Shown here: positions 22,092 to 33,668 of the stretch, one piece after another
Position numbering within the stretch: the stretch's first letter is position 1
Layout of the letters: every line of letters starts with the position of its first letter
NCBI RefSeq assembly: GCF_002105155.1
Contig: NW_019028984.1
Span: 496,001-560,000 of the forward strand
Reading direction: 5' to 3'
Source of the DNA: Lobosporangium transversale
Lineage: Eukaryota; Mortierellomycota; Mortierellomycetes; Mortierellales; Mortierellaceae
DNA: 64,000 nt
Program-made: the position numbers and the translations under genes
The notes under the pieces: model-generated
Told to the model about the DNA's origin: nothing
Seen by the model: only the letters and a program-made list of their open reading frames with translations
The model's database searches: none

Positions 22092-25000
22092 TCATCCCCA
22101 ATAAATCCGCTGAGTACCGGTCATCCTGACACGGCAAACAATACAGTTTTGCACAAGGTCTGCACAGGAGCCACACATGACTAAATGATGGCACGGGAGT
22201 GCTGCATGTGACAATGCACGCTCATAGCAAATCCGACACTTGGGCATGTCATGGACTCGCTGCTCCATAACCATGATACTGTCTACAAGTTCCGCGTGGC
22301 GCTTTTGTTCCCGCTTCAGATCATTTTCAATATGTCGAATCCGTGTTTTATGTAGAGCAATCCTGTTCTGCAGCTTTTGTTCGTATTGATCCGCATATGC
22401 CTGTGCATCCTTCGTGGCCTCTGCAACCGAAAATTCCAACAAATTTTGAGGGATTCCTTGGATCCCCCACCTGTTAAGGACCTTGATGCTCTGCTCACCC
22501 CAGCAGGGATCATCATATTCATTACCACTGATATTCTTAGCATTAAGGATCTGTTCCGCAATAGTGAGATCGCACCATTCAGGGATTGGCCACTTGTAGA
22601 ATTCAGCTCCTTGTTCTTCTCGTCCATTGATCCTGTCATGCCTTGGACCTGAGCGTGCGTCCATTGTCTCTGTGTACGGCTCTCTGACTTTTATGATCTC
22701 ATCCACGGCTTTAAAAGTTACTCGATGTCCCCATTTCCTTTGCGGACGAATATTTCTATTACAAACAGGTTTCGAAAAGTCCATAGGGTATCGACTCGAG
22801 CTCTTGTTGAGGATCGGCTTGACTTTAGGATCTACAGGATACTGCGGAATGAAGTACGATTCGACTGTGGTACGTGGTTTGAACCATCGATCTAACCAGT
22901 CATCATTAGGGATGATTTGATGCACTGGCTGTTTGCGAGCAGGGAACATGGCTTTACTCATGCGAATGACTTTGTTACAATGTTTGAGTTCTTTTTTTGA
23001 AGGTGCTATTCTATCTTGTAGTTGCAATCCTTCCAACGATAGAGGCGGCCTGGAGGTGCCTGTATCTGCTGATAGGTTGAGAGTACCGTCTCCATCGTTC
23101 CTGCCATTCTGATCACCTTTGTCATTAATGTCATGGTCGCAATCACGACCACAATCATGGCCGTGATCCTTATGGTCTCTATGGTTCTCATGATTAGAAA
23201 TATTGCCGCTCGGTGCTGTATTTGTCCTTCTACGTGAATGGTTCTCTGTATAAGGGCCTTCGTCCAATTGGCTTTGCCATGCATACTTCTTTGGACAAAT
23301 CAAATCATACGGATGCTCCGGTCTCTGATCGGCTCCAGAGTCGTCTGTATTTGGGATGTAAGGTGCCACGACCATAAAACTGCCGCAGTTACATTCGATC
23401 CTGTTGAATGGTACCTTGCGCAAATGGCTGAAAATCCGAGGATCCCAAGCCTCCTTATCATCGTCATTCTCATTGTCCTTGACCTTAGCATCTCCACTCC
23501 CCTTGTTTTCATAGTCACGGGTCTTATTATCTCTTTCCTCGGTCTTTTGTGTTCCTTTGCTCTTGTTCATATGTTCAATGTATAGCCATCGAGTAACAGA
23601 GTAATTAAAGATAGGGCACTGAGCGCGTTTTGTCAACATGACTGTATCTTTATCACTGAGGTGCTGCATTTTATGCCATTCGAGTGCATGCATATGAAAT
23701 CCACAGACTTTGGTTTCCGAGCCAAAAGGTCGACCCAGTTTATCTGTATTAAATCTGTTTGAAGGGGAGTGACTTGGGCTTGAGTGAAAATCAAGGTCGG
23801 AATCTACATTTTCAGGGGGAGGGGTTCTAGGACGTACATTGTCGATACTTAGATGAGATGATGATGCTATTTGGGACTGCTGTATTGGTGCTGCGGCACC
23901 AGGCCTAGGTAACTGCCATTGATTATCTTGCTGTTGTTGCGGTTGCAATTGCTGTGACTCTATTGTTGGCGTTGTAGACGCGATTGTATTCGGCTCGGAT
24001 TTATACATTAGATTAGTATCTTCGATGGGTGCCTCTGCAGCATTATGGGTTGGTATAAAACTCCATGGATCGTCTTCTACTGTAGCAGATCTTGCTACGT
24101 TTGACCAAGTAGTCGTAGCAGGTTCCCATATGGAACTTCTCTTTGACGCTGCTAGAGATGCCTGTGGAGGTGTATTAGAGAATGACGGCTTCAGCTGTCG
24201 ATGGACTGCATCTACACCAGTATTTGTTGATCTAGTTAGATCCACAACGTCTATTCCTTCGTCAAACCATGCAGTTGTCGCAGTTATCTTTTGATAAGAT
24301 CTATTCAAAGGCGATTCGGTTATTTGATAATGGCTGCTATGACTTATTCCGCTATCAACTGTGTCATTATCGCGATAGCCTCGATCAACAGCCTTGCCCT
24401 TATTCCTGAGATCTTCGGTACTGGAGGATGACCCTGCTGCAGATCCTGATAGAGTGGAATGCTGGGATTCGATAAAACCATTTTCATTCTGTCGCTTGTC
24501 GTGGATATTATACGGGTTATAGTAGTTTTCAAGATTTCCAGTAGGAGGTTCTCCCCAAGACTCTTCAAAGGGTTGTGTCCGTGTCATCCAGCGTCCGCGA
24601 GCTTCACCCCACGATTGGACGGTCTAATAAAAATTAGAGTTTTCAAGTAAGAAAGATAGACGAGAGGTCCCGAATAGGGAAAAAAAAAAAAAAAAAAAAA
24701 AAAAGTTTTAATAAACATTAAATTACAAGGTTCGGTGAGATATTAAAACCGCCGAGGACGGGTTGCTATCAACGATAATATTCTTATGACAAGAAAATAT
24801 GCGCAGTATGTGTACATATAAAGCATTATGTGGATGCAGTTTTTTTTATTTTATTTTATTTTTCTCTTCTTTTTTACCTTGGCAATCTTGACAAGTTCCG
24901 CAGTGGTTTCATGTTCCTTCTTGAGTCGATGTGCTTCGGCTTCGATCTGATCGTGTGCACAACCGGCGCAATAGTCTGGTGGAACCATGCCATGCTGTGC

Positions 25001-25495
25001 TGAAGTGAAGTGACATTCATAGACCCAATTGGAAGTCAATAGCGGAGTAGACATCCTTGACTTTTGCTGCTGACGATTGCTCCGTCTGCCCGGAATAGAT
25101 GACTGATTAGAGAAGTATGGGGAGGAGTAGTTCTGATAATAATCGTTATCAAATTCAAAACGGTAACCTTCATCATGTTCATTCTCGAACTGTTCTTGCC
25201 AGTGCACTTGTTGTTTCTGGCCAGTACGAGCCCTCTGGGAAGATTGCCGATCTTCAAAAGAATGTGGATTTGAGTAGTAAGTCGCGTCAGAGGTTGTCCC
25301 TGTGGCTGCGGCTACTCCAGTCCCGTTTATGGTGTCGCGGTGAGAGAGAGTTGACTGAGGCTGGTGTTTTTGCTGCAAGTAAACAGGGGTTGCAATATGC
25401 CCACAGAAGCAGCGAGGACGGCTCAGTCGAACCTTCTTGTATGCCATGGAGTTGTTTGAAGGTGTCATGCAAAATGTAGATGTCCCATGAGGCAT
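22092..25495 (-). CDS. RING-finger protein with CxC/CH zinc-binding-like modules (1049 aa)
   Basis: Two exons, 25495-24878 and 24623-22092, join in phase 0 across a 254-bp intron. The C-terminus is a RING of the C3HC4 type at about 1002-1040: CRICYERALSHAALPCHH, then C-x2-C and CIVC. This is the XIAP/MUL1-like arrangement of E3 ligases in which the domain ends the protein. The preceding 70 residues are a predicted coiled coil (QKLQNRIALHKTRIRHIEND onwards). The N-terminal region has a C-x-C-G ... Y-E-C-H-F ... C-x2-C pattern (CFCGHIATPVYL; NWVYECHFTS; CAGC). A second, similar one follows in the middle (VCGFHMHALEW; ECNCGSFMVV), suggesting a duplicated zinc-binding module. Between them are Q-rich and H/D-rich disordered regions. 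Function inferred: ubiquitin ligase; target unknown. It converges on SRP72. Confidence 0.8.
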
Positions 25496-26036
25496 GCGAT
25501 CTAAACTGAATTACTTTGTAAAAGAAAGAAAATAGAAGAAAAAAAGGAGAAAAGGAGAAAAGGAGAAAGGGAGGGAAAAAGAAAAAAAAAGAAAAGAAAA
25601 AAAAAAGAAGGAGATAGGCTTTTGTTGACAGATGAAGAAGATAGAACAAGAAAAAGAAGAGGAAAGAAATAAGGAAAGAAGAAAAAAAGAAAAGAAAAGG
25701 AGGAATTATTGACGAAGAGGGCAAGAGGGGAAAATAAAATCACTTTCTTTTTTCTTTTTTGGACTGCTATTGCGTTGAACGAGCAAATCCACTCTTCCAA
25801 CATGCACAGCACAAGGATAATATGCAAGCTTTGCCTCTCCTTTATTTTTTATTGGAACAGAGACAAGGTCAATCTCGAGATCTGTACCAGGTACACCTCG
25901 CGTACAATGCAAAAACACACAGAAGGAAACATAAAAACAATAGAACACAGACACACAAATAAAAGGTGCAGTGCAGTAATAGCAATAAAAAAAAGAAAAA
26001 GAAACTAAAAGCTAAAGACAAAATAGCAAACAATAA
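25496..26036. other. Purine-rich 5' flank of the RING gene
   Basis: A 200-bp G/A-rich strand at 25520-25735 (pyrimidine-rich in the transcription direction of the RING gene), followed by unremarkable sequence. The open frames here are by-products of the purine bias. Confidence 0.5.
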
Positions 26037-26113
26037 TGAGCTTGAATAGAGTTTAAAGAGTGCTTCAATGGAGCTTCAATCGAGTTTCAATCGAGTTCGA
26101 ATGGAGCTTGAAT
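26037..26113. repeat. 11-bp degenerate tandem repeat, seven units
   Basis: Seven consecutive 11-mers related to (C/G)GAG(C/T)TTCAAT, for example GGAGCTTCAAT, CGAGTTTCAAT, CGAGTTCGAAT and GGAGCTTGAAT. They lie about 190-270 bp upstream of the sulfurtransferase start, in the intergenic space shared with the RING gene. Confidence 0.85.
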
Positions 26114-26141
26114 GGGAGATTAGAGGTAGGAAAAAGGGGAA

Positions 26142-26208
26142 ACGCGTGTGGTGTGTATAAAAAAAAAACGGTCCAATCAGTTTAAATGGGTTTTCCGATT
26201 ACACGCGT
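26142..26208 (+). promoter_or_regulatory. Promoter elements upstream of the sulfurtransferase gene
   Basis: Two ACGCGT boxes (26142-26147 and 26203-26208) flank a CCAAT box within GTCCAATCAG (26171-26180). They lie 95-160 bp upstream of the ATG at 26303. ACGCGT is the MluI cell-cycle box of ascomycete yeasts and CCAAT is bound by the HAP/NF-Y complex; whether either acts here is inference. Confidence 0.4.
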
Positions 26209-26302
26209 AACATACGCGCCTTCTTTTTAAGCTATTCCACTATTCCGTTACTCCTTTTTTCACCCTTCTTCCCCTTCCTCCTCCTTCCTAATCTTCTTAC
26301 CC

Positions 26303-26729
26303 ATGGCGACCCGCTTGTTCTTTGCTCCTTCGCGCTTCTTTCCTTGCTCTTCTCCTTCGTCTGCCTTTATCCTGCGTCAACAGCATTCGCGAGGTATATA
26401 ATATAACAGTGACATGACCCTTTTTTTTTATTTTATTTATCTAAGCTTCATGGGCATTCAATAAACTCATTTTGCTTTTTTAAATTCATCTCCATTAGCA
26501 ATGTCCTCTGTTCCTTTACTACTGTCAGTAAATGAGCTCAAGAACCAGCTTGGCGGTCCTGTTGTTGTTGATGGAAGCTGGCATATGCCTGCTGCAGGAC
26601 GAGATCCTTACAAAGAGTTCAAAGAGAATGGACATATCCCTGGAGGTATTTTTTGGGTTTTTTTTGGGGGGTTTTTTTTCTACATTCATTCGCACTTCAA
26701 TCCTGCTATTATTTCCATAGCTAACTCTT

Positions 26730-26770
<41 letters not shown>

Positions 26771-27741
26771 CACGATACTTTGATATTGAGTCTATCAAGG
26801 ACAAGACAAATCAGCTGCCACATATGATGCCAACAGCCACTCAGTTTGCTGAACAGGTCGGAGAACTAGGCATTACGAATGATGATCACGTTGTAATTTA
26901 TGACACTGTCGGATTTAGTTCAGCTGGACGTGTATACTGGATGCTCAAGGTAAAGAACAACCGGGATCTGCTTTGATCAGAGATTCGATTAATAAAAAAA
27001 AAAAAAAAGAAAAGAAAAAGAAAATGAACCTGATCAATCAAATGGGACACTATTGCTTTTTATTCCCAGGCATTTGGACATGAGAAAGTCTCTATCTTGA
27101 ACGGTGGTTTTAAAGCATGGACAGCTGCAGGTTATCCAATCGAAAAAGGCGAAGCCAACATTACAGTAAGCTCACACATTCTTTGCTCTTCATTACATTC
27201 ACATTCACACGACTTAACTTTTTCTCAAAGAAACTGACAAACAATGCTTTACTTTTTACTTTTGCATGGTCAATAGCCAAAGAACTATGCTGTCCCAACG
27301 TTAAATAAAAACCGAATCAAATATTATGATCAGGTCCTTGAAATTGTAAAGAGCAACAACGACAAGATCACCATCATCGATGCTCGCCCTGCAGCTCGTT
27401 TCACTGGCGCAGCACCAGAGCCCCGTACTGGGCTCTCATCTGGCCATATGCCAGGCGCAAAGAATGTGCCATTTATGGAACTCTCGGATTTGGAGACAGG
27501 AGAGCTGTACAACAATGAACATCTGTTGGCCGCATTCAAGCGTGCAGGCGTCAATGTGCAACAGTTAAAAGATACGGCAGTAGAGGGCAAGGAGATCATC
27601 TTGACCTGCGGTAGTGGCGTCACTGCTAGTGCACTTTACTTTGCACTCGAGAAACTTGGTGTCAACCACTTGGCTGTATTCGATGGCAGCTGGACAGAAT
27701 ACGCGTCAAGACCTGAAAGTATCATTGTGAAAGACGTTTAA
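26303..27741 (+). CDS. Mitochondrial-type thiosulfate/3-mercaptopyruvate sulfurtransferase (TUM1/MPST family)
   Basis: Exons 26303-26393, 26499-26645, 26771-26949, 27070-27165 and 27277-27741 join in phase to 978 nt (325 aa). Exon 1 encodes an arginine/serine/phenylalanine-rich presequence (MATRLFFAPSRFFPC...RQQHSR), typical of mitochondrial import. Two rhodanese domains follow. The first is inactive, with DGSWHMP, GHIPGARYFD and NGGFKAW. The second has the catalytic loop CGSGVTA (Cys near residue 282), preceded by DARPAARFTG and SGHMPGAKNVPF. The CGSGVTA loop is the form seen in mercaptopyruvate sulfurtransferases and Tum1; these move sulfur from small donors to cyanide, thiols or the tRNA thiolation and Moco pathways. 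Intron 2 ends T8-A(about 34)-G directly before the exon. The total length is normal for the family. Confidence 0.92.
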
Positions 27742-27795
27742 TAAAGTTTTTATTTTTCAATAAAAAAGTTTGAGAAGCTTGAACTCAGCTATTGA

Positions 27796-28107
27796 TTAGG
27801 GTTTGGTGACAATTATGACACCAGTAGGAGTGCACCGGCACACTTCGTTTCCGCCATGACATGGCCATATACAATGGCCTTTGACTTTTTTACAATTATT
27901 AAAATCGTACGGTGGACATCCAATTAGAGTACTCTGTATCCCTTCTGGAGTACACCGACAATAGTTGCAGAGGTCGTCGCAAACAAAGTTAGATCCGTTG
28001 TACGCCTTTAGGCATTTCTCATATGAATAGTCTGACTGCGCGGAGAAAGTGCCAACCAGCAATGCAGAGAGTACAATAAAAGTCCTCATCTTGAACATTT
28101 TGGACAT
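27796..28107 (-). CDS. Small cysteine-rich secreted protein (103 aa)
   Basis: A complete single-exon frame. The N-terminus has a classic signal peptide (MRTFIVLSALLVGTFSAQS), with cleavage likely after FSA. The mature part of about 80 residues holds 11 cysteines in two similar halves: C-x-x-x-C-x-x-C-x-C-T-P-E-G around CDDLCNYCRCTPEG, and CIWPCHGGNEVCRCTPTG. The repeated CRCTP(E/T)G motif suggests an internal duplication with disulphide-bonded modules. I do not recognise the family; small cysteine-rich secreted proteins in fungi include effectors, hydrophobin-like proteins and protease inhibitors, and the cysteine pattern is not that of hydrophobins. It is divergently transcribed from HIS4, with 257 bp between the start codons. 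Two further in-frame ATGs lie just upstream (MSKMFKM). Confidence 0.75.
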   Translation of the reverse strand: MSKMFKMRTFIVLSALLVGTFSAQSDYSYEKCLKAYNGSNFVCDDLCNYCRCTPEGIQSTLIGCPPYDFNNCKKVKGHCIWPCHGGNEVCRCTPTGVIIVTKP

Positions 28108-28220
28108 TTGAATGTTGGAATGACATAACGTACATTTTTATTTAAAAAAAATAAAAAATAAAATAAAAACTTCCGTGACTGCTTGAGCATCATTAAACGA
28201 AATGATGGTCTGTGTCCGAG

Positions 28221-28227
28221 TGAGTCA
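28221..28227 (+). promoter_or_regulatory. Gcn4/AP-1-type site TGAGTCA upstream of HIS4
   Basis: A perfect TGAGTCA lies 138 bp upstream of the HIS4 start codon in the divergent promoter region. In yeast and filamentous ascomycetes, Gcn4/CPC1 binds TGA(C/G)TCA to switch on amino-acid genes, HIS4 among them. The motif match is seen; its use in this fungus is inference. Confidence 0.55.
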
Positions 28228-28364
28228 GTCAAAATAAAAAAAAAAAAAATAAAAAAAAAAGAGATAATAAAAGCAAGGCACATTGTGATCTCATTCTTCA
28301 TTCTCCATTCTACATTGTCTGTTCGCTCCTATTATTCTTACTTGAGAGCGACACCTAACTCAGA

Positions 28365-29274
28365 ATGATCCTTCCTCGTATCGACCTTGCGGCAGACGAC
28401 TATGCCACCACTTTAAAGCAGTTCTCACTTCTGCCTAACCAGATCCTTATCACTCCCACGCCCGACGACTCCCGCCTTCAGAACATCCTTAAGAACCAGA
28501 ACAAGGACGCCTATTGGGTACAGCCTCTTGCCTTTGATCAAAACGATCCCCTTGCTCAGATCCACAGCCTTTTGGACTCTGGTTCTGACAAGGTCATCCT
28601 TCCCTATGCTGCCTTTGCTGCTGGACTGGATGCATACAGCCACATTCCTCAGGAACGCCTTGCCGTCACACTCAATCCTGCAGAGTTTAACAAGGCTGAT
28701 CATCTCTTGAACACTGTCTCGGTCTTCATCCTCAATGTTGACACAACTGAGTCACTCGAGGCTATCAAAGCCGTTGCTCAGGTTGTTCAGAAGAGTCTCT
28801 TACCTCGTGGAGGTGTTAAACGCGTTATTGCCGCCTTTTCCGCCGTACCTGGGCAGCCATCTGTGCCTGCCAACACTCCTGGCTTGCTCGCCATCTCAGA
28901 ATTGGGCCGCATTGGCGTTGATACTTCATTGTCCACCGATGTCCTTTCAATTGATCATCAGGATGGCAAATTAAATTTGGGCGAAGCCTTCATGGCCACA
29001 ATTGTATCTGACCGTCCCGATGGGTTGTTCCCAACTATTGTTGTGGATGAGCAGGGTATCTCGCTCGGATTAGTCTATTCGTCTTTAGAAAGTGTTGTCG
29101 AATCCTTCCGTATTCGCCAAGGAGTCTATTTCTCGAGATCCCGTGGCCTCTGGCATAAGGGTGCTACTTCCGGAGCAACACAGGATTTGATCAAAGTCCA
29201 TGTTGATTGCGACAGCGATGCTCTCCAGTTCACTGTCCATCAGCACGGAGCTGGTAAGTTAATGGCCCAACTGC

Positions 29275-29315
<41 letters not shown>

Positions 29316-31136
29316 TTGCCTATCGAACTTGACTTCATTATTAGCTAACTTATCTTTTAATACCAAAATTAATTAGGTTTCTGTCATAACAATATCCGCG
29401 GATGCTTTGGCCCTTCATCTGGACTTGCTCACCTTAATCAGACACTTCAGAGCCGCAAGCTTTCTGCCCCTGCTGGATCCTACACCCAGCGCCTTTTCAA
29501 AGACAGCAATCTTGTAAAGTCCAAGATCATGGAGGAAGCAGAGGAGTTGTGTGAGGCCAAAACTCCAGAAGAAATCGCCTGGGAGACCGCTGATTTGATA
29601 TACTTTGCTCTCGTCAAGTGTGTTGCTAATGGTGTGACTCTCAGAGATGTTGAACAACAGCTTGAGAATCGATCTCGCAAGATCACTCGCCGACCAGGCA
29701 ATGCTAAGCCAAAATGGGATGTCCGTGCTAAAGAAGCTGCTGCGACTGAAACCCCTGCTACTGCTCCTGCTCCCACCCCAGTTCCTACTCAGAATGGAAA
29801 GGAAAATGTCCGTATTGCTATGAAATCTTACAAGATGAACGCCCTTTCTGCAGATGACCAACGGAAGCTCCTACTTCGTCCTATCATCCAATCCAACGAT
29901 ATTATGGCTCGTGTCAAGCCTATTGTAGATAGTGTTCGCCAATCCGGTGATGCTGCTCTTTTGGAGCTGACTGCCAAGTTTGATGGTGTTCAATTGGACA
30001 AGACTGTTATCTCTGCGCCTTTCACTCCTGAATCCATGGTTCTGGACGAACAGACTCGACGCGCGATTGATCAGGCCTACGATAATATTCAAAAGTTCCA
30101 TGCGGCTCAGTTGCAAGAGAAGGCTCTTGTTGTAGAAACAATGCCAGGGGTTGTATGCACACGATTTGCACGTCCGATTGAGCGAGTCGGATTATATGTT
30201 CCTGGAGGCACCGCTGTCTTGCCCTCCACAACATTAATGCTGGGTATTCCTGCTGCTGTAGCTGGATGCAAAGAGATTGTAATCGCAACACCACCTAGGA
30301 AGGATGGCAGTATTGTTCCTGAAGTTATGTATGTAGCCCATAAGGTTGGAGCGTCGAAGGTTTTAATGGCTGGAGGTGCACAGGCGGTCGCTGCCATGGC
30401 CTATGGAACAGAGTCATGTCCTAAAGTAGACAAGATCTGTGGACCGGGCAACCAATATGTAACAGCTGCAAAGATGTTGACTCAAATCGACAGCTCATCT
30501 TTGGTTTCGATTGATATGCCTGCTGGACCTTCAGAGCTGTTGGTGATTGCAGACATGACCTCCATCCCTGCTTATGTGGCATCTGATCTCCTTTCACAAG
30601 CGGAGCACGGCACGGATTCTCAGGTGGTATTGATTGCTGTTGGATTGACGCCAGAGCACTTGGCTGCGATTGAAGACCAGGTTCATGAGCAAGCAAGCCG
30701 ACTACCACGTGTGGATATTGTGCGTGAGTCGATTCCTAAGAGCTTTATTATAGAGGTGGAGACCATGGAAGAGGCGATGAGGTTCTCGAATGAGTATGCA
30801 CCGGAGCATTTGATTTTACATCTGGAGCAAGCAGAGACGCACGTAGAGAAGGTTATGAATGCAGGAAGTGTCTTTGTAGGTCACTGGTCGCCCGAAAGCT
30901 GCGGTGATTATGCATCGGGTACAAACCATACCTTGCCAACTTATGGATATGCACGCATGTACTCTGGAGTCAACACAGATACATTCCTGAAGCATATTAC
31001 GTCCCAGCAGTTGACACGTGAAGGCTTGGACGCCATTGGAGATACTGTCATGCGATTGGCAGAGATTGAAGGCTTGGAGGCTCACAGGAATGCTGTTGCA
31101 GTACGCATCAATGACATTCGTCAGGGTCGTTCTTAA
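28365..31136 (+). CDS. HIS4: Trifunctional histidine biosynthesis protein HIS4
   Basis: Two exons, 28365-29253 and 29377-31136, join in phase to 2649 nt (882 aa). The order of activities is that of fungal His4. An N-terminal region precedes the phosphoribosyl-AMP cyclohydrolase part (SRGLWHKGATSG near 260, then FCHNN.RGCFG across the splice). The phosphoribosyl-ATP pyrophosphohydrolase part follows (GSYTQRLF, then EEAEELCEAKTPEEIAWETA near 350). Last is histidinol dehydrogenase from about 445, with KICGPGNQYVTAAK, PAGPSEL, the zinc-site LLSQAEHGTDSQ and CGDYASGTNHTLPTYG. It catalyses steps 2, 3 and the last two oxidations of histidine synthesis. A short A/P/T-rich linker separates the second and third parts. 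The intron carries a T-run/A-run pair (29276-29315). Confidence 0.96.
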
Positions 31137-31589
31137 AAGAATAGATTCAAAAGCAAATGGTACCTAGAGAGGATCGATAAATAAAGATTTACAAAGTGCT
31201 TTTATGACTATCATTATGAAGAACATTTAGTGAAGACTAGAGAAATGCTTACGTTAGACAAAATGGACTTAGGCACACAGCTATTCCCGCCCTGAGCTAA
31301 TTGACTATAGGAAATGTAACACCAAAAAAGGGATCTTCATGCTTACAATACAGCCAAAACCCGTCAAGTGTCGGTGGAGGCGAAATAGGGGCATTCTTTC
31401 TTTTTTTTTTCTTTTTTTTTTTTTCCTTTTTCGTTGTATTACTGAACCATTTGCCACATTCTTCAGCTTTATTTGCCCAACTACCGCTTTATCTTTAAAA
31501 AGACGAACCCTCCCTTCTCTTCACTATCACCATCACCATCTGACCTTCTTCTTTTTTCTTCCTTTTCTTAACTCATAAGCGCCATCGTG
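31137..31589. other. Intergenic region between HIS4 and an LRR gene
   Basis: It contains the HIS4 3' flank (AATAAA at 31180-31185) and a T/C-rich block at 31396-31430 and 31550-31570 that probably forms the promoter and leader of the next gene. Nothing else was seen. Confidence 0.5.
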
Positions 31590-33668
31590 ATGTTGAAATT
31601 GAGCTCTACAAGGCTCCTCTCTTTGCACCATTCGCTACCGTCCAAGTGGACTGCACCATTACTATTACTCCGCCCTAAATTTCCTCAACAACGCAGTATC
31701 ATTTCTAACTATGGTACAACCAGAAGAATACACGGTGCAACTTTCAGTACTCAATCAGATCAAGGTGAATACTATGTATGGTAATTCAAAACACAGGTCC
31801 ACTTTAAGAACATTATTAACATGTCATAGCAATGCTACTTGTCCTTATAAAACGAGACAGCTACAGACATGATGGCTCTAGTAGGCGAAGTGATGAGCGA
31901 TCAAGACTGTAAAGAGGCTGATAAAGATTCGAAATTAGCACGCCTGCTGGAGCGCCGACCAGAAGTGCTGCGACGCATGTCCTTTATAGATCCCTCATGT
32001 CGTCCAAACCATTCAACAAGGTCCATTTACACCTCAATTCAAGAAGGCAATGCGCTTCATGTAGCAATACGCCGGCATTTACAGGATATCGAAGAGTTGG
32101 CGATCGCCACGACCTGTGAAAAGGACTTGTTGGATGCATTAGTAGACAAAAAATATACCGGTACTACTACACACCAGGATGAGGTAGCCAGAACATGTAC
32201 CCATTTGAAGGCCCTCCGGGTGGCAAATACTTGTGATGAGGAGTATGCTGAGAAAGTAATTACACTGGTGGAGAATAACCCAAACCTGAGTGAACTTTGG
32301 GTCACTAATCATGTCTTGGCTACCCCTCCTTTGGCTGAGCGATTAGTGTGTTTTCTGAAGACACGCGCTTCGAATCTTAAAGAGTTTAAAATCCATGACA
32401 AAGCCGGAGTGATCCCTCTACCCACTGCGGTCGATGTCATCAACGCTTGTATGCATTTACCATCCTTGGAAAGGCTTGAAATCTCAGCTTGCATTCGCCG
32501 GATTGAAGATATGAACATGGATTACGAGGGTCTTGTTACCCTCATAAGCAAGCTTGATTCTCTTCCTCCCTCTGTCTCCCCCTCTATCCAAGCCTTGAGG
32601 CTGCCTGAAATTTTGCCTCCAGTAATTCAAGTACCAATCCTGAAACGCTGTGGATCCAGCCTAGTAGAATATCTCTCCGATGATCCCTACTCAGTCGATC
32701 GGCACCTTTACCCATATTGGACCGATCACAGGACCATTATTCGAGCCATTCATGACCATTGCCCTAATGTAAAACAGGTGGTTTGGGACAGTTTCCGAAC
32801 AGTTTGGCCCATTGATGGTGCTCCCTCAGTCAAGGATGAATCATTCCTGAAGAGTCTTCTTGATGCTTGTGACAGATCAGGGCTTCGGTCGATCTCTAGC
32901 TTCCTTTTAAGTGATCGATCCCTGGATGCGCTGCTGAATCACCGCAAGACATTGAAGCAACTCAAGTTTTCAATTCATTCACAATTATCGGCTTCAGGCT
33001 TCCAGCAAATCATGACTTCTTGTGAAGAGCTTAGACAACTTGACGCGAGATGGCCACGTTCGATTTGGATGCCTGAAAAAAACAGGATATGCCCCAATCT
33101 CACGTTCCAGGCGCTAATTCAGCCTGGACAGCAGGAGTGGCTGTGCAAGAAGCTCCAATCGCTCGCCATCACCATCAGTATGAATGTAAATGAAGATGAT
33201 CTTTTGAAGTATGGAGGAGAGGCTGGCTGTTTGGAAATCATTTACAGCAGAATCGGAGCTTTGACAGAATTGGAAGAACTAGATATCATGTTTATCTCGT
33301 CAAGAGGAGATGAAGATGAAGATGAAGATGAAGGAACTGAAGAGCAGCAGCAACAACAACAGCAACGATCTCGAATACTTCCTACAATCTTCAGTGTAGA
33401 TTCTGTGTTGAAACATTTGAAACATTTGAAGAATTTGAGGCGTATGAGCGCTCCAGTGGATGCTTGGCAAGGCGTGGGGCAAGCTGAATGTGAGTTTATG
33501 GAAAAAGAATGGCCACTGCTTGAAGAAATTCAATTCATCCCTTGCAGTGATGCAGCAAGGGCCAGTAGTGGCGACGATGAGACAATGGAGCTGATAACCC
33601 AAAAGATAATTGAGCAAGAGCACTGGAAGTTGTTTAAACAGCGTCGTTCTAGGCTGCGGATCAAGTAG
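31590..33668 (+). CDS. LRR protein of the F-box/LRR type with a mitochondrial-like presequence (658 aa)
   Basis: Exon 31590-31764 joins in phase to exon 31867-33668 (1977 nt). The first exon encodes a presequence rich in R, S, L and poor in acid (MLKLSSTRLLSLHHSL, RPKFPQQRSIISNYG, TTRRIHGATFSTQ), a good mitochondrial targeting pattern. The second exon has the irregular leucine-rich layout of the neighbouring F-box/LRR genes (LKALRVANTCDEEYAEKVI, PSLERLEISAC, LKQLKFSIHSQL, LRRMSAP), with a D/E and Q repeat near 530-550. I see no clear F-box. Without exon 1 the protein could start at MMALVGEV. So either this is an LRR protein routed to mitochondria, or exon 1 is a chance upstream frame. The phase match favours splicing. 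Confidence 0.7.
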
